Shown piece by piece: positions 18,189 to 30,705 of a stretch of 34,247 nt of DNA. Positions within the stretch are counted from its first letter, which is position 1. The number at the start of each line of letters is the position of its first letter. The notes beneath the pieces were generated by a model, which saw only the letters and a list, made by a program, of their open reading frames with translations, did not search any database and had not been told where the DNA came from. This stretch comes from Paracoccus hibiscisoli (GTDB taxonomy: Bacteria; Pseudomonadota; Alphaproteobacteria; Rhodobacterales; Rhodobacteraceae): the NCBI RefSeq assembly GCF_005048265.1, contig NZ_SUNH01000027.1, positions 1 to 34,247 on the forward strand, read 5' to 3'. Position numbers and translations under genes: made by a program.

Positions 18189-18773
18189 TCACGCGCCGAC
18201 CGCCCCCCGTGCCAGGCCCCAATAGATCTGCGCGATGCGGGTCCGGTCCAGACGGCCGCCCTCGCGATACCAGTTCGTGACCCCGGTCAGCATGGCGATC
18301 AGCGCCAGCGTGGTCAGCTTGGGGTCCTCGATCCGCATGACGCGGGCCTCGACCCCGTCGCGCAGGATCGATTCCAGCGCGGATTCGTAGCGACCGCGCA
18401 AATCCGCGATGCGGGCGAAATTCTCGGGCGTCAGGTTGCGCAGCTCCATATAGGACAGGAACACCGCATCCGGGCTGTCCAGGCTGAAGGCGATGTGAAA
18501 GCGCACGAACCGCTCCAGCCGCTCCAGCGGCCCGGCCTGCGGATCGTCGGACCAGGCGGCCAGCAGGTCCTGCATGTGGCTTTCCAGCAGATCGGCCAGC
18601 AGGGCCTGCTTGTCGGGGATATAGGCATAAAGCGTGCCGGCCTGGACCCCCACCTCGGCCGCGATCTGGCGCATCGAGACGGCGGCATAGCCTTGTCGCG
18701 CGAACAGGCGGCGGGCCTTGTCGCGGATCAGGGGGCCGGTGATCTCGGCGCGGGAACCGGTGGTGCGGGCCAT
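18189..18773 (-). CDS. TetR/AcrR family transcriptional regulator
   Basis: 194 aa. The N-terminal helix-turn-helix (about 10–58) is typical: IRDKARRLFARQGYAAVSMRQIAAEVGVQAGTLYAYIPDK split across helices 1–4. The C-terminal helical ligand domain (about 75–190) contains LERFVRFHIAFSL and a tetracyclin-repressor-like C-terminal pattern. The ligand is unknown. It is divergent from a small lipoprotein gene and an lldD-type oxidase across a 73-bp gap, so it may control them or itself. A GC-rich inverted stretch lies in that gap, but no clear operator was singled out. It is the first gene upstream of dnaG on the minus strand, separated from it by 40 bp. Confidence 0.92.
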   Translation of the reverse strand: MARTTGSRAEITGPLIRDKARRLFARQGYAAVSMRQIAAEVGVQAGTLYAYIPDKQALLADLLESHMQDLLAAWSDDPQAGPLERLERFVRFHIAFSLDSPDAVFLSYMELRNLTPENFARIADLRGRYESALESILRDGVEARVMRIEDPKLTTLALIAMLTGVTNWYREGGRLDRTRIAQIYWGLARGAVGA

Positions 18774-18846
18774 GGCGTCTTCTAGCCCGCCGTCCCGCGC
18801 GATGGAAGGCGTTGCCGCGCCCTGGCGGCGCGCGTAACCTGCACCG

Positions 18847-19095
18847 ATGAAACACGCCCTGATCCTTGTCCTGACGCTGGCGGCCTGTGCCGAGGGCCAG
18901 GGCTATCCCGCCCTGCTGCCCACCGACCGCATCCTGGCGGAACCGGCCCTGCCCGCCCATGCCACCGCCGCGCGCGCCGACCCCGCCCCCGTCCGAGCGG
19001 CGTCCAGCACGCGGGCCGATGCGTTGCGGGCACGGGCCGACGCGCTGCGCGGCCCGGTGGTCGACCCGGCGCTGCGCGAGCGCGCCGGGCGGTGA
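18847..19095 (+). CDS. Small predicted lipoprotein
   Basis: 82 aa. A lipoprotein signal peptide is clear: MKHALILVLTLAAC with a LAAC lipobox and Cys14. The rest is Ala-, Pro- and Arg-rich and probably unstructured, with a repeated ADALRARADALR element near 60–70. No family is recognised. It lies 59 bp before the lldD-type gene and is divergent from the TetR gene. Coding is supported by the signal peptide and by position, though the tail is low-complexity. Confidence 0.7.
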   Translation: MKHALILVLTLAACAEGQGYPALLPTDRILAEPALPAHATAARADPAPVRAASSTRADALRARADALRGPVVDPALRERAGR

Positions 19096-19154
19096 TTGCC
19101 AGAGGCCTGCGCCGCTGGTAAGAAGTTCTGACCAGTTTGCGAAAGGCCCGGCCC

Positions 19155-20324
19155 ATGGCTGTCATCACCTGCATCGACGACCTCAAGCGGATGCACCGCG
19201 CCCGCACGCCCCGCATGTTCTATGATTACGCGGAGTCGGGCAGCTATACCGAACAGACCTTTCGCGAGAACACGAGTGATTTCGCGCGGATCAAGCTGCG
19301 CCAGAAGGTCGCCGTGGACATGTCCGACCGCCGCCTGGCGCGGCAGATGGTCGGCCTGCCGGTCAGCATGCCGGTCGCCCTGGCCCCGGTCGGCCTGACC
19401 GGCATGCAGCATGCCGACGGAGAGATCCACGCCGCCCGCGCGGCCGAAAAGTTCGGCGTGCCGTTCTGTTTGTCCACCATGTCGATCTGTTCGATTGAGG
19501 ATGTGGCGGCCCATACCACCGCGCCCTTCATGTTCCAGCTGTATGTGATGAAGGACCAGGATTTCCTGGCCGCGATCATCGAACGGGCCAAGGCCGCGCA
19601 GTGCAGCGCGCTGGTCCTGACGCTGGACTTGCAGATTCTGGGGCAGCGGCACAAGGATCTGAAGAACGGATTGTCCGCGCCCCCCAAGATGACCCTGCCC
19701 ACCATGCTGGACCTGGCCACCCGCTGGCGGTGGGGCATGGGGATGCTGCGCACGAAACGGCGGTTCTTCGGCAATATCGTGGGCCATGCCAAAGGCGTCG
19801 GTGATACCTCCAGCCTGATGAGCTGGACGGCCGAGCAGTTCGACGAACGGCTGGACTGGGACAAGATCGCGGCGATCCGCGACATGTGGGGCGGCAAGCT
19901 GATCCTCAAGGGCATCCTGGACCCCGAGGATGCGCGCATCGCCGCCGATTTCGGGGCCGATGCCATCGTGGTCAGCAACCATGGCGGGCGGCAATTGGAC
20001 GGGGCGCTGTCCTCGATCCGCATGCTGCCGCATATCGTCAAGGCGGTGGGCGACAGGGTCGAGGTGCATATGGACGGCGGCATCCGCTCGGGCCAGGACG
20101 TGCTCAAGGCGCTGGCGATGGGGGCGCATGGGACCTGGATCGGGCGCGCCTGGCTGCACGGGCTGGGCGCGATGGGCGAGGCCGGGGTGACCCGCGCGCT
20201 GGAGATCATCCGCAAGGAGCTAGACACCAGCATGGCGCTGTGCGGCGAACGCGACCTGGACCGGATCGGGCCGCATAACCTTCTGATTCCGCAGGGGTTT
20301 ACGGATGAATACGCGATCGCCTAG
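19155..20324 (+). CDS. lldD: FMN-dependent alpha-hydroxy-acid oxidase, L-lactate dehydrogenase type
   Basis: 389 aa. It oxidises an L-2-hydroxy acid, probably L-lactate to pyruvate, with electrons passed to the respiratory chain at the membrane. The family is recognised by the N-terminal FYDYAESGSYTEQTFREN, PVALAPVGLTGMQHADGE, FMFQLYVMKD, and the active-site VSNHGGRQLDGA with the catalytic base His276 and Arg279. HMDGGIRSGQDVLKALAMGAHGTWIGRAWLHGL binds the FMN phosphate (in two motifs). The start at MAVITC (19155) is chosen over upstream codons. It ends in CTAG, whose TAG overlaps the convergent acyltransferase stop by 4 bp. Substrate specificity is inferred from the family only. Confidence 0.9.
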   Translation: MAVITCIDDLKRMHRARTPRMFYDYAESGSYTEQTFRENTSDFARIKLRQKVAVDMSDRRLARQMVGLPVSMPVALAPVGLTGMQHADGEIHAARAAEKFGVPFCLSTMSICSIEDVAAHTTAPFMFQLYVMKDQDFLAAIIERAKAAQCSALVLTLDLQILGQRHKDLKNGLSAPPKMTLPTMLDLATRWRWGMGMLRTKRRFFGNIVGHAKGVGDTSSLMSWTAEQFDERLDWDKIAAIRDMWGGKLILKGILDPEDARIAADFGADAIVVSNHGGRQLDGALSSIRMLPHIVKAVGDRVEVHMDGGIRSGQDVLKALAMGAHGTWIGRAWLHGLGAMGEAGVTRALEIIRKELDTSMALCGERDLDRIGPHNLLIPQGFTDEYAIA

Positions 20325-21280
20325 AACATCCGCGACAGCCAGCGGTGGCGCCGGCCCAGCAGGCTGGCGCCCCAGACCAGCAGGAAGGGCACCGCCACGC
20401 CCAGCACCACCCCGGGCAGCGGATGCGCCACGCCCAAGCGCGGCAGACCCTGCAACACGATGACATGCATCACATAAATGCCCGCCGCCGCCCGCCCCAG
20501 GGGCAGGTCGGAGGCCGGGGCGGGCATCCGCAGGACCAAGGCGAACAGCGCCGGGCACAGCAGCAGGTGACCGACGGGGATCTCCAGCAGCGGCTCCTCT
20601 CCGATGCGGCGCAGCCACCAGATGTTTTCGGCCAGGGTCAGGGCCAGCCCTGCCGCGACCGCCGCCCACAGCACCGCCACAGGCAGGCGCGGCGGATGCA
20701 GCGCCATCAGCCAGCCCAAGGCCAGATAGGGATACAGATACAGCGGGCCGTTGCGGTAATGTTCCACCGGAATGTCGGCCTGCCCGGTCATGCGCAGATA
20801 TTGCAGCGCCAGCCCCGCCCCGCCCAGCAGGACCGCCGACGCGATCACCGCGCCCCGCCCCAGGGCCGCGCTGGCCGCCAGCAGGATGCCCGAGATCGCA
20901 AGCCCCTGCAGGAACCACAGATGCATGAAGCCAAGCGTCAGTTCGGTCGCCGTCAGGGCGATGGGCCGATTGGCGTAATAGAACCACAGGAACAGCACAT
21001 AAACCGCCGACCAGGCCGCATAGAGGACCAGCAGATGCCCCACCCAATCCGACAGCCGCCCCCGGCGCAGGGTCGAGGCCAGGTAATACCCCGCGATCAG
21101 CGCAAAGACCGGCACCGCGACACGCAGGATGCTGTTGCCCGCGGCCAGGCCCAACAGGCCCGTATCGCCCGCCGCCCGCAGCGTCTCGCGGCCCAGTCCG
21201 GAATGGGCGACCACCACGAAGATCGCCAGGATCACCCGCAGGTAATCCACCGACATCAGCCGCGACTGCACCTTGTCCAC
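20321..21280 (-). CDS. Acyltransferase-3 family membrane protein
   Basis: About 319 aa. This is an integral membrane acyltransferase of the type that adds acetyl or other acyl groups to surface glycans. About nine to ten hydrophobic segments are visible, starting with YLRVILAIFVVVAHSG, which holds the conserved catalytic-type His after the first helix. The FMHLWFLQGLAISG segment is also typical. Two starts are possible: GTG at 21280, with GGGGGCAGG just upstream, or ATG at 21256 (311 aa, no ribosome-binding site). The first was used. A glycan substrate such as the capsule is conceivable but not shown. Its stop overlaps the convergent lldD stop. Confidence 0.85.
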   Translation of the reverse strand: MDKVQSRLMSVDYLRVILAIFVVVAHSGLGRETLRAAGDTGLLGLAAGNSILRVAVPVFALIAGYYLASTLRRGRLSDWVGHLLVLYAAWSAVYVLFLWFYYANRPIALTATELTLGFMHLWFLQGLAISGILLAASAALGRGAVIASAVLLGGAGLALQYLRMTGQADIPVEHYRNGPLYLYPYLALGWLMALHPPRLPVAVLWAAVAAGLALTLAENIWWLRRIGEEPLLEIPVGHLLLCPALFALVLRMPAPASDLPLGRAAAGIYVMHVIVLQGLPRLGVAHPLPGVVLGVAVPFLLVWGASLLGRRHRWLSRMF

Positions 21281-21445
21281 CCTGCCCCCGACCTGTCCCC
21301 CGCCCGTGCGGGCAGCCCTGACCGGGCATAGGGTGGCAGGGCGGCCCAAGTCAAACCGCCTCTGCGGGCCTGCGGCAGTTTCCCGCGCGCGGCGTGCCAT
21401 TGACGCTTCACATCCGGGCGGGGTTGCGCTATGGGCACCGCTTGG

Positions 21446-21470
21446 CGCCACGCACCCTTGGAGGGTGGCG
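21446..21470 (+). promoter_or_regulatory. Leader hairpin before rplY
   Basis: ACCC (21454–21457) pairs with GGGT (21463–21466), and CGCC (21446–21449) with GGCG (21467–21470), leaving a 4-nt bulge and a 5-nt loop. It lies 28 bp before the rplY start. E. coli rplY is known to be autoregulated by L25, so a regulatory leader is plausible here, but the homology is not established. Confidence 0.3.
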
Positions 21471-21498
21471 TCCTCAACACTGTTTAAGGATTAAAGCA

Positions 21499-22128
21499 AT
21501 GGCCAAAGAGATTCCGAATCTGGTGGCCGAGGCACGCGCGGGGTCAGGCAAGGGGGCCGCCCGCCAAGCTCGCCGCGATGGCAAGGTGCCCGGTATCGTT
21601 TATGGTGACGGCAAGGAGCCGGTCTCCATCCAGTTCGACTTCAACAAGCTGCTGACCGCGCTGCGCGCCGGCCGCTTCAAGTCCACGCTGTGGAACCTGC
21701 AGGTCGAAGGCCAGGACGATGTCCGCGTCATCTGCCGCGGCGTCCAGCGCGACGTCGTCAAGGATCTGCCGATCCACATCGACTTCATGCGCCTGCGCCG
21801 CACGTCAAAGGTGAACCTGTTCATCCCGGTCGAGTTCATCAACGAGGACAAGTGCCCCGGCCTGCGCAAGGGCGGAACGCTGGTCACCGTTCGCGCCGAG
21901 GTCGAGCTGATGGTGACGGCGGGTGACATTCCCGACCACATCACCGTGGATCTGGAAGGCCGCGAGATCGGCGACACCATCCACATCAGCGACGTCAAGC
22001 TGCCCTCGGGCGCCAAGGCGACGATCGACCGCGACTTCGTCATCGCGAACCTGGCCGCACCGTCGGCGCTGCGCGCTGAAGACGACGCCGCCGAGGACGA
22101 TGCCGCCGAGGCCGCTGCCGAAGCCTGA
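21499..22128 (+). CDS. rplY: 50S ribosomal protein L25 / general stress protein Ctc
   Basis: 209 aa, the long CTC form. It binds 5S rRNA in the large subunit. The N-terminal L25 domain (about 1–95) has [35 protein letters not shown] (opening motif) and is followed by the TL5-type C-terminal domain (about 95–190) with [24 protein letters not shown]. An acidic Ala/Glu/Asp tail ends the protein. The ribosome-binding site AAGGA sits about 10 nt before the ATG at 21499; the longer upstream frame is not supported. A terminator follows at 22157. Confidence 0.96.
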   Translation: MAKEIPNLVAEARAGSGKGAARQARRDGKVPGIVYGDGKEPVSIQFDFNKLLTALRAGRFKSTLWNLQVEGQDDVRVICRGVQRDVVKDLPIHIDFMRLRRTSKVNLFIPVEFINEDKCPGLRKGGTLVTVRAEVELMVTAGDIPDHITVDLEGREIGDTIHISDVKLPSGAKATIDRDFVIANLAAPSALRAEDDAAEDDAAEAAAEA

Positions 22129-22156
22129 TCCCGCGCGGATCGGTCGCATGACCTTT

Positions 22157-22184
22157 GGGGCGGTGCCATCGGCGCCGCCCCTTT
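22157..22184 (+). terminator. Rho-independent terminator of rplY
   Basis: An 11-bp GC-rich stem (22157–22167 with 22171–22181, one G–U pair, 3-nt loop) is followed by TTT. It lies 28 bp beyond the rplY stop and 45 bp before the trmFO start. The short T run suggests moderate strength. Confidence 0.75.
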
Positions 22185-22229
22185 CCATTTCGCCACCGCC
22201 TTGCTAGCCCGGACCTCATGGAGACACGC

Positions 22230-23567
22230 ATGGAACCCGTCCACATCATCGGCGCCGGCCTTGCCGGATCGGAAGCCGCCTGGCAGATCGCCCGCATGGG
22301 CGTCCCGGTCGTGCTGCACGAGATGCGCCCCCAGGTCGAAACATTCGCCCACAAATCCGGCGACTGCGCCGAGATGGTCTGTTCCAACAGCTTCCGGTCC
22401 GATGACGACGTGATGAACGCGGTGGGCCAGCTGCATTGGGAGATGCGCGCGGCCGGCGGTCTGATCATGGAGATGGCGGGCCGCCACCGCCTGCCCGCGG
22501 GCGGCGCGCTGGCCGTGGACCGCGAGGCGTTTTCCGCCGCGGTCACCGCCGCGCTGCAGGCCGATCCGCTGATCACCATCCTGCCCGGAGAGATCACCGA
22601 ACTGCCCGACCACGGCAACTGGATTGTGGCCACGGGGCCGTTGACCTCGGACGCGCTGGCGGGTGCGATCCGCGGCGTGACCGGCACCGAGGCGCTGGCG
22701 TTCTTTGACGCTATCGCGCCCATCGTGCATGCCGACACGATCGACATGTCGGTCGCGTGGGAACAGTCCCGCTATGACAAGGGCGAGACGCTGGCCGAGC
22801 AGAAGGCCTATATCAACTGCCCGATGAACCGCGACGAATACGAGGCCTTCATCGACGCCCTTCTGGCCGCCGACAAGACCGAGTTCCATGAGGGCGAGAC
22901 CGCGGGCTATTTCGACGGCTGCCTGCCCATCGAGGTCATGGCAGAACGCGGCCGCGAGACCCTGCGCCACGGCCCGATGAAGCCGGTGGGCCTGACCAAC
23001 GCCCACAAGCCCGAAGAAAAGGCCTATGCCGTGGTCCAGCTGCGCCGCGACAACGCCCTGGGCACGCTGTACAATATCGTCGGTTTCCAGACCAAGATGA
23101 AATACGGCGCACAAACGCTGGTGTTCCGGATGATTCCGGGCCTGCAGGATGCCAGCTTTGCGCGGCTTGGCGGCATCCATCGCAACAGCTTTCTGAACTC
23201 GCCCACGCTGCTGGACGACCGCATGCGCCTGCGCCTGCGGCCCAACCTGCGCTTTGCGGGCCAGGTCACCGGGGTTGAGGGCTATGTCGAAAGCGCCGCG
23301 ATGGGGCTGCTGGCGGGCCGCATGGCCGCCGCCCAGGCCCTGGGGCGCGATCTGGCGCCGCCCCCCTTCACCACCGCGACAGGCGCGCTGATCCACCACA
23401 TCACCGGCGGGGCCGAGGCCAAGACCTTTCAGCCGATGAACGTCAATTTCGGCCTGTTCCCGCCGCTGCCCGACACCCGGTCGGGCCGTCGCGGCCGCAA
23501 GGACCGCTATCCGGCCTATACGCAGCGGGCCAAGGACGACTACTCCGCATGGCTGGCCGCCCAGTAA
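22230..23567 (+). CDS. trmFO: tRNA (uracil-54-C5) methyltransferase, folate/FAD-dependent, TrmFO
   Basis: 445 aa. It methylates U54 of tRNA using methylenetetrahydrofolate and FAD. The Rossmann FAD motif [17 protein letters not shown] is at about 4–20, followed by VLHEMRP and [17 protein letters not shown] with conserved Cys. Other family stretches are [43 protein letters not shown] (active-site region) and the C-terminal [14 protein letters not shown]. The start at 22230 has GGAG 6 nt upstream; an ATG at 22218 is in frame but less well placed. It overlaps gluQ by 19 bp. Confidence 0.96.
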   Translation: MEPVHIIGAGLAGSEAAWQIARMGVPVVLHEMRPQVETFAHKSGDCAEMVCSNSFRSDDDVMNAVGQLHWEMRAAGGLIMEMAGRHRLPAGGALAVDREAFSAAVTAALQADPLITILPGEITELPDHGNWIVATGPLTSDALAGAIRGVTGTEALAFFDAIAPIVHADTIDMSVAWEQSRYDKGETLAEQKAYINCPMNRDEYEAFIDALLAADKTEFHEGETAGYFDGCLPIEVMAERGRETLRHGPMKPVGLTNAHKPEEKAYAVVQLRRDNALGTLYNIVGFQTKMKYGAQTLVFRMIPGLQDASFARLGGIHRNSFLNSPTLLDDRMRLRLRPNLRFAGQVTGVEGYVESAAMGLLAGRMAAAQALGRDLAPPPFTTATGALIHHITGGAEAKTFQPMNVNFGLFPPLPDTRSGRRGRKDRYPAYTQRAKDDYSAWLAAQ

Positions 23568-24373
23568 CGCGGTTCGCGCCGTCGCCCACGGGGCTGCTGC
23601 ATCTGGGGCATGCGTTCTCGGCGCTGACGGCCGCGGCGCATGGCGATTTCCACCTGCGGATCGAGGATATCGACCGCGACCGCTGCCGCCCGGAATACGA
23701 GGCCGCGATCTTCGAAGACCTTGGGTGGCTGGGGCTGACCTGGCCGCAGCCGGTCATGCGCCAGTCGGACCGGATGCCCGCCTATCGGCGCGCGCTGGCG
23801 CGGCTGGCGCCGCTGACCTATCCCTGCCGCTGCCGCCGGGGCGACATCCGCGCCGCCCTGTCCGCCCCGCAGGAGGGCGCCCTGCCCGCCGGGCCCGACG
23901 GGCTGATCTATCCCGGAACCTGCCGCCATCGCAGCCACGCGGATGCCGGGCCCGACGATGTGATCCGGCTGGACGCCGCCCGCGCCTTCGATGCGCTTGG
24001 GCTGGACCGCATCGGCTTTGCCGATCAGGGCGCCGACCATATCCTGACCCGGAAGCAGTTCCTGGACGGCATCGGCGACGTGATTCTGTCGCGGCGGGGG
24101 ATTGGCACGTCCTATCACCTGGCGGTCGTGGTGGATGATGCGGCGCAGAGCATCACGCTGGTGACGCGCGGCCAGGACCTGTTCTCATCCACACATATCC
24201 ATGTGCTGCTGCAGCGCCTGCTGGACCTGCCGACGCCCGCCTATCTGCACCACCGCCTGATCCGCGACACGGCGGGGCGGCGGCTGGCCAAGCGCGACGA
24301 CGCCCGCGCCATCCGCCAGTATCGGACCGAGGGCGCGACCCCCGCCGACATCCGCCACATGGTCGGGCTTTAG
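23549..24373 (+). CDS. gluQ: Glutamyl-Q tRNA(Asp) synthetase
   Basis: 274 aa. It is a short GluRS paralogue (YadB) that attaches glutamate to the queuosine base at position 34 of tRNA-Asp. The HIGH-like HLGH is in [15 protein letters not shown] (about 12–27), and the KMSKS equivalent is LAKRDD near the C-terminus. Zinc-site cysteines appear in PCRCRRGD and YPGTC, as in GluQ. It lacks the anticodon-binding domain, as expected. It overlaps the trmFO end by 19 bp, and its TAG overlaps the hisI stop by 4 bp (TTAG). Confidence 0.95.
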   Translation: MAGRPVTRFAPSPTGLLHLGHAFSALTAAAHGDFHLRIEDIDRDRCRPEYEAAIFEDLGWLGLTWPQPVMRQSDRMPAYRRALARLAPLTYPCRCRRGDIRAALSAPQEGALPAGPDGLIYPGTCRHRSHADAGPDDVIRLDAARAFDALGLDRIGFADQGADHILTRKQFLDGIGDVILSRRGIGTSYHLAVVVDDAAQSITLVTRGQDLFSSTHIHVLLQRLLDLPTPAYLHHRLIRDTAGRRLAKRDDARAIRQYRTEGATPADIRHMVGL

Positions 24374-24726
24374 ACCATCGGTTCGCTCAGCACGACTTCG
24401 GCCCCGTCGCGAATGCCGGTGTAAAAGCAGCTGCGCCGGTTGGTGTGGCAGGCGGGCCCGGTCTGCTCGACCAGCACCAGCAGGCAGTCGCGGTCGCAAT
24501 CGACCCGCATCTCGACCAGTTGCTGCACATGGCCCGAGCTTTCGCCCTTGATCCAGAACGACGCCCGCGACCGCGACCAATAGGTGACGCGCCCGGTCGA
24601 CAGGGTGCGGGCGACGGCATCGGCGTTCATCCAGGCCATCATCAGCACTTCGCCCGATGCGGCGTCCTGCGCGATCGCGGGGATCAGCCCGGCCGCGTCA
24701 TATTTCAGGCTGAGGGGGTCGAACAT
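24370..24726 (-). CDS. hisI: Phosphoribosyl-AMP cyclohydrolase
   Basis: 118 aa, monofunctional HisI. It opens the adenine ring of phosphoribosyl-AMP in histidine biosynthesis. Conserved features are MMAWMNADAVARTLSTG, YWSRSRASFWIKGESSGH, and the zinc/magnesium cluster with Cys in VDCDRDCLLVLV, GPACH and RRSCFY. The start at MFDPLSL (24726) has AGGAAA about 7 nt upstream. An ATG at 24744 would add six residues. It is divergent from the NifU-like gene and convergent with gluQ. Confidence 0.95.
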   Translation of the reverse strand: MFDPLSLKYDAAGLIPAIAQDAASGEVLMMAWMNADAVARTLSTGRVTYWSRSRASFWIKGESSGHVQQLVEMRVDCDRDCLLVLVEQTGPACHTNRRSCFYTGIRDGAEVVLSEPMV

Positions 24727-24798
24727 CGGGTTTCCTTTCGGCATGGCCGTCCCTATCTACTCATCGACCCGCGCTGATGAAACCCCAAGGGATGACGC

Positions 24799-25236
24799 AT
24801 GGCCGAAACCGATCTGATGCAGCTTTACTCGCGACGCATCCTGGCACTGACGACCGCCATCCCCCACCAGGGCCGGCTGGACGATGCCCAAGCCAGCGTC
24901 CAGCGCCGGTCACCGCAATGCGGATCGTCGGTAACGGTCCACCTGTCGCTGGCCGATGGCCGCATCAGCGATTTCGCGCAGGAGGTCCGGGCCTGCGCCT
25001 TGGGGCAGGCGTCGGCGTCGGTGCTGGGACAGGCGGTGATCGGCATGGACCGGGCGGGCATCGTGCAGGCCCGCGACCAGTTGCGCGCGATGCTGACGCA
25101 AGACGCCCCTGCGCCTGACGCGCCCTTTGCCGATCTCGAGGCGCTGACGCCCGCGCGCGCCTATCCCAACCGACATCCGTCGATCCTGCTGGCATGGGAC
25201 GCCACGCTGGAGGCGCTGGACAAGGCATCGGCATGA
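24799..25236 (+). CDS. NifU/IscU-like Fe-S scaffold homologue with altered ligands
   Basis: 145 aa with the NifU N-terminal (IscU/SufU) fold over most of its length. Two of the three scaffold cysteines are visible: Cys41 in SPQCGSS, normally PxCGD, and Cys66 in VRACALGQASASVL. The third position reads Ser128 in RHPSILLAW, where scaffolds have RxKCxLLAW, and the Asp after the first Cys is Ser. Classical cluster building is therefore doubtful; a transfer or accessory role is possible. AAGGGATGACGC precedes the ATG. It is divergent from hisI, and sufE lies 7 kb away in the same window. Confidence 0.8.
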   Translation: MAETDLMQLYSRRILALTTAIPHQGRLDDAQASVQRRSPQCGSSVTVHLSLADGRISDFAQEVRACALGQASASVLGQAVIGMDRAGIVQARDQLRAMLTQDAPAPDAPFADLEALTPARAYPNRHPSILLAWDATLEALDKASA

Positions 25237-25264
25237 AAAGGGCCGGCCCCCTGCGGGGCCGGCC
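25236..25264 (-). terminator. Terminator on the minus strand after the 31-codon ORF
   Basis: A 10-bp perfect GC stem (25241–25250 with 25255–25264, 4-nt loop) is followed by TTTT only when read on the minus strand. It therefore fits transcripts coming from the small ORF at 25333–25428. In the plus direction, for the NifU-like gene, it has no T run. It starts 4 bp after the NifU-like stop. Confidence 0.75.
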
Positions 25265-25285
25265 AGGTGCGCGAGCTTTGGGGAC

Positions 25286-25312
25286 GGATGGCGCACAGGC
25301 GGGGCGCCATCC
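25286..25312 (-). other. 9-bp hairpin in the 3' untranslated part of the small ORF transcript
   Basis: GGATGGCGC (25286–25294) and GCGCCATCC (25304–25312) flank a 9-nt loop. It lies between the small ORF stop and its terminator, with no T run in either direction. It may stabilise the short mRNA. Confidence 0.45.
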
Positions 25313-25332
25313 CTGCGTCGCGGGGCAGTCGG

Positions 25333-25428
25333 TTAGACCTGCAGGATGGCGGGCAACCACAGCAGGACAATAGTGGTCAGGCTGAGCGCGGCGGCCCCGA
25401 TCAGGTCGATGGCAGTGTCTTTGGTCAT
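25333..25428 (-). CDS. 31-aa single-pass membrane micro-protein, probably SOS-regulated
   Basis: ATG at 25426–25428 runs to TAA at 25333–25335. The protein has a short polar N-terminus (MTKDTAID) and one hydrophobic helix (about residues 9–28) containing LTTIVLLWLPAIL. AGGAG lies 8 nt before the ATG, an excellent ribosome-binding site. A perfect LexA box is 55 bp upstream and a terminator follows 69 bp downstream, so all parts of a small transcription unit are present. Size, topology and apparent SOS control resemble Caulobacter SidA, a 29-aa division inhibitor, but no sequence homology is claimed. Its function is unknown. Confidence 0.72.
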   Translation of the reverse strand: MTKDTAIDLIGAAALSLTTIVLLWLPAILQV

Positions 25429-25483
25429 GGCGGCAACTCCTCTCTGTTGCCCCTTTGTTCTCATGTTCTCTCGATTCGGTAAA

Positions 25484-25498
25484 GAACTTTTTAAGAAC
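25484..25498 (-). promoter_or_regulatory. LexA (SOS) box, GTTC-N7-GTTC
   Basis: On the minus strand GTTC-TTAAAAA-GTTC matches exactly the alphaproteobacterial LexA operator. It stands in the intergenic gap upstream of the 31-aa ORF and after the recG stop. A GANTC site (25473–25477) and a further GTTC-N4-GTTC pair (25457–25468, plus strand) are close by. Confidence 0.75.
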
Positions 25499-25509
25499 AT
25501 TTGGCTTGG

Positions 25510-29825
<4,316 letters not shown>

Positions 29826-29896
29826 TCAGATGCGGGTATCGCCCAAGGGCGCGCGATCGTCCAGAAGCCGCATGACCGGCAGCCCCATCCCCCGCC

Positions 29897-30607
29897 TCAG
29901 GCGCCGATGGCCAGACGCTCCTCATTGCCGGGGCCGGGATCGCGCAGGACATAGCCGCGGCCCCAGACCGTCTCGATATGGCTCTCGCCGCCAAGCGCCT
30001 CGGACAGTTTCTTGCGCAGCTTACAGATGAAGACGTCGATGATCTTCAACTCAGGCTCGTCCATGCCGCCATAGAGGTGGTTCAGGAACATTTCCTTGGT
30101 CAGGGTCGTGCCCTTGCGCAGGCTGAGCAGCTCCAGGATCTGGTATTCCTTGCCGGTCAGGTTCACGGGCTTGCCCTTCACCTCGACAGAGCGGGCGTCC
30201 AGGTTCACGGTGATCTCTCCGGTGCGGATCAGCGCCTGGCTGTGACCCTTGGAGCGGCGGATGATGGCCTGGATGCGGGCCTGTAGCTCCTCTCGGTTGA
30301 AGGGCTTGGTCATGTAATCGTCGGCGCCAAAGCCAAAGCCGCGCAGCTTGCTCTCGGTGTCATCGGAACCGGTCAGGATCAGGATCGGCGTGTCGATGCG
30401 CGCCAGGCGCAGATGGCGCAGGACCTCCATCCCGTGCATGTCCGGCAGATCCAGATCCAGCAGGATCAGATCATAGTCGTACAGCTTGGCCAGATCGATC
30501 CCCTCCTCCCCCATGTCGGTCAGGAACACGTTGTAGCTGGCTGCCGTCAGCATCAGTTCGATCGCACGCGCGGTGCTGGGATCGTCTTCTACCAAAAGGA
30601 TTCGCAT
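29897..30607 (-). CDS. ctrA: Cell-cycle response regulator CtrA
   Basis: 236 aa, OmpR-type response regulator. The receiver (about 1–120) has the acidic pocket EDD (7–9), the phosphoacceptor Asp51 and the conserved TKPF Lys. The winged-helix DNA-binding domain (about 130–230) ends with [18 protein letters not shown] and VWGRGYVL, the CtrA signature. CtrA controls division, motility and gene-transfer-agent genes in the alphaproteobacteria; in Rhodobacteraceae it is usually non-essential. The start at MRILLVEDD (30607) is invariant. It sits 98 bp after sciP on the same strand. That gap has a GANTC and a near-CtrA site. Confidence 0.97.
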   Translation of the reverse strand: MRILLVEDDPSTARAIELMLTAASYNVFLTDMGEEGIDLAKLYDYDLILLDLDLPDMHGMEVLRHLRLARIDTPILILTGSDDTESKLRGFGFGADDYMTKPFNREELQARIQAIIRRSKGHSQALIRTGEITVNLDARSVEVKGKPVNLTGKEYQILELLSLRKGTTLTKEMFLNHLYGGMDEPELKIIDVFICKLRKKLSEALGGESHIETVWGRGYVLRDPGPGNEERLAIGA

Positions 30608-30623
30608 GGCTTGATCTTTCCCC

Positions 30624-30678
30624 GATTCGCCAAAGGTCATGTCACGACAATCTCTCGGACAGGTTAATATGTCGTTAC
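30624..30678 (-). promoter_or_regulatory. Candidate ctrA control region with GANTC and CtrA-like site
   Basis: GATTC at 30624–30628 is a CcrM-type site 17 bp before the ctrA ATG. TTAA-tatgtcg-TTAC at 30664–30678 matches seven of eight bases of the CtrA consensus TTAA-N7-TTAA. Both lie in the sciP–ctrA gap, recalling Caulobacter ctrA, which is autoregulated and has a methylation-sensitive promoter. Confidence 0.45.
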
Positions 30679-30705
30679 CGGTCGACCCATCTTGGCGGAC
30701 GCAAC

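Noticed and set aside
25236..25264. Terminator of the NifU-like gene
   Set aside because: The stem is adjacent to the stop codon but has a T run only on the minus strand, so it fits the small ORF better. Bidirectional action is not excluded.
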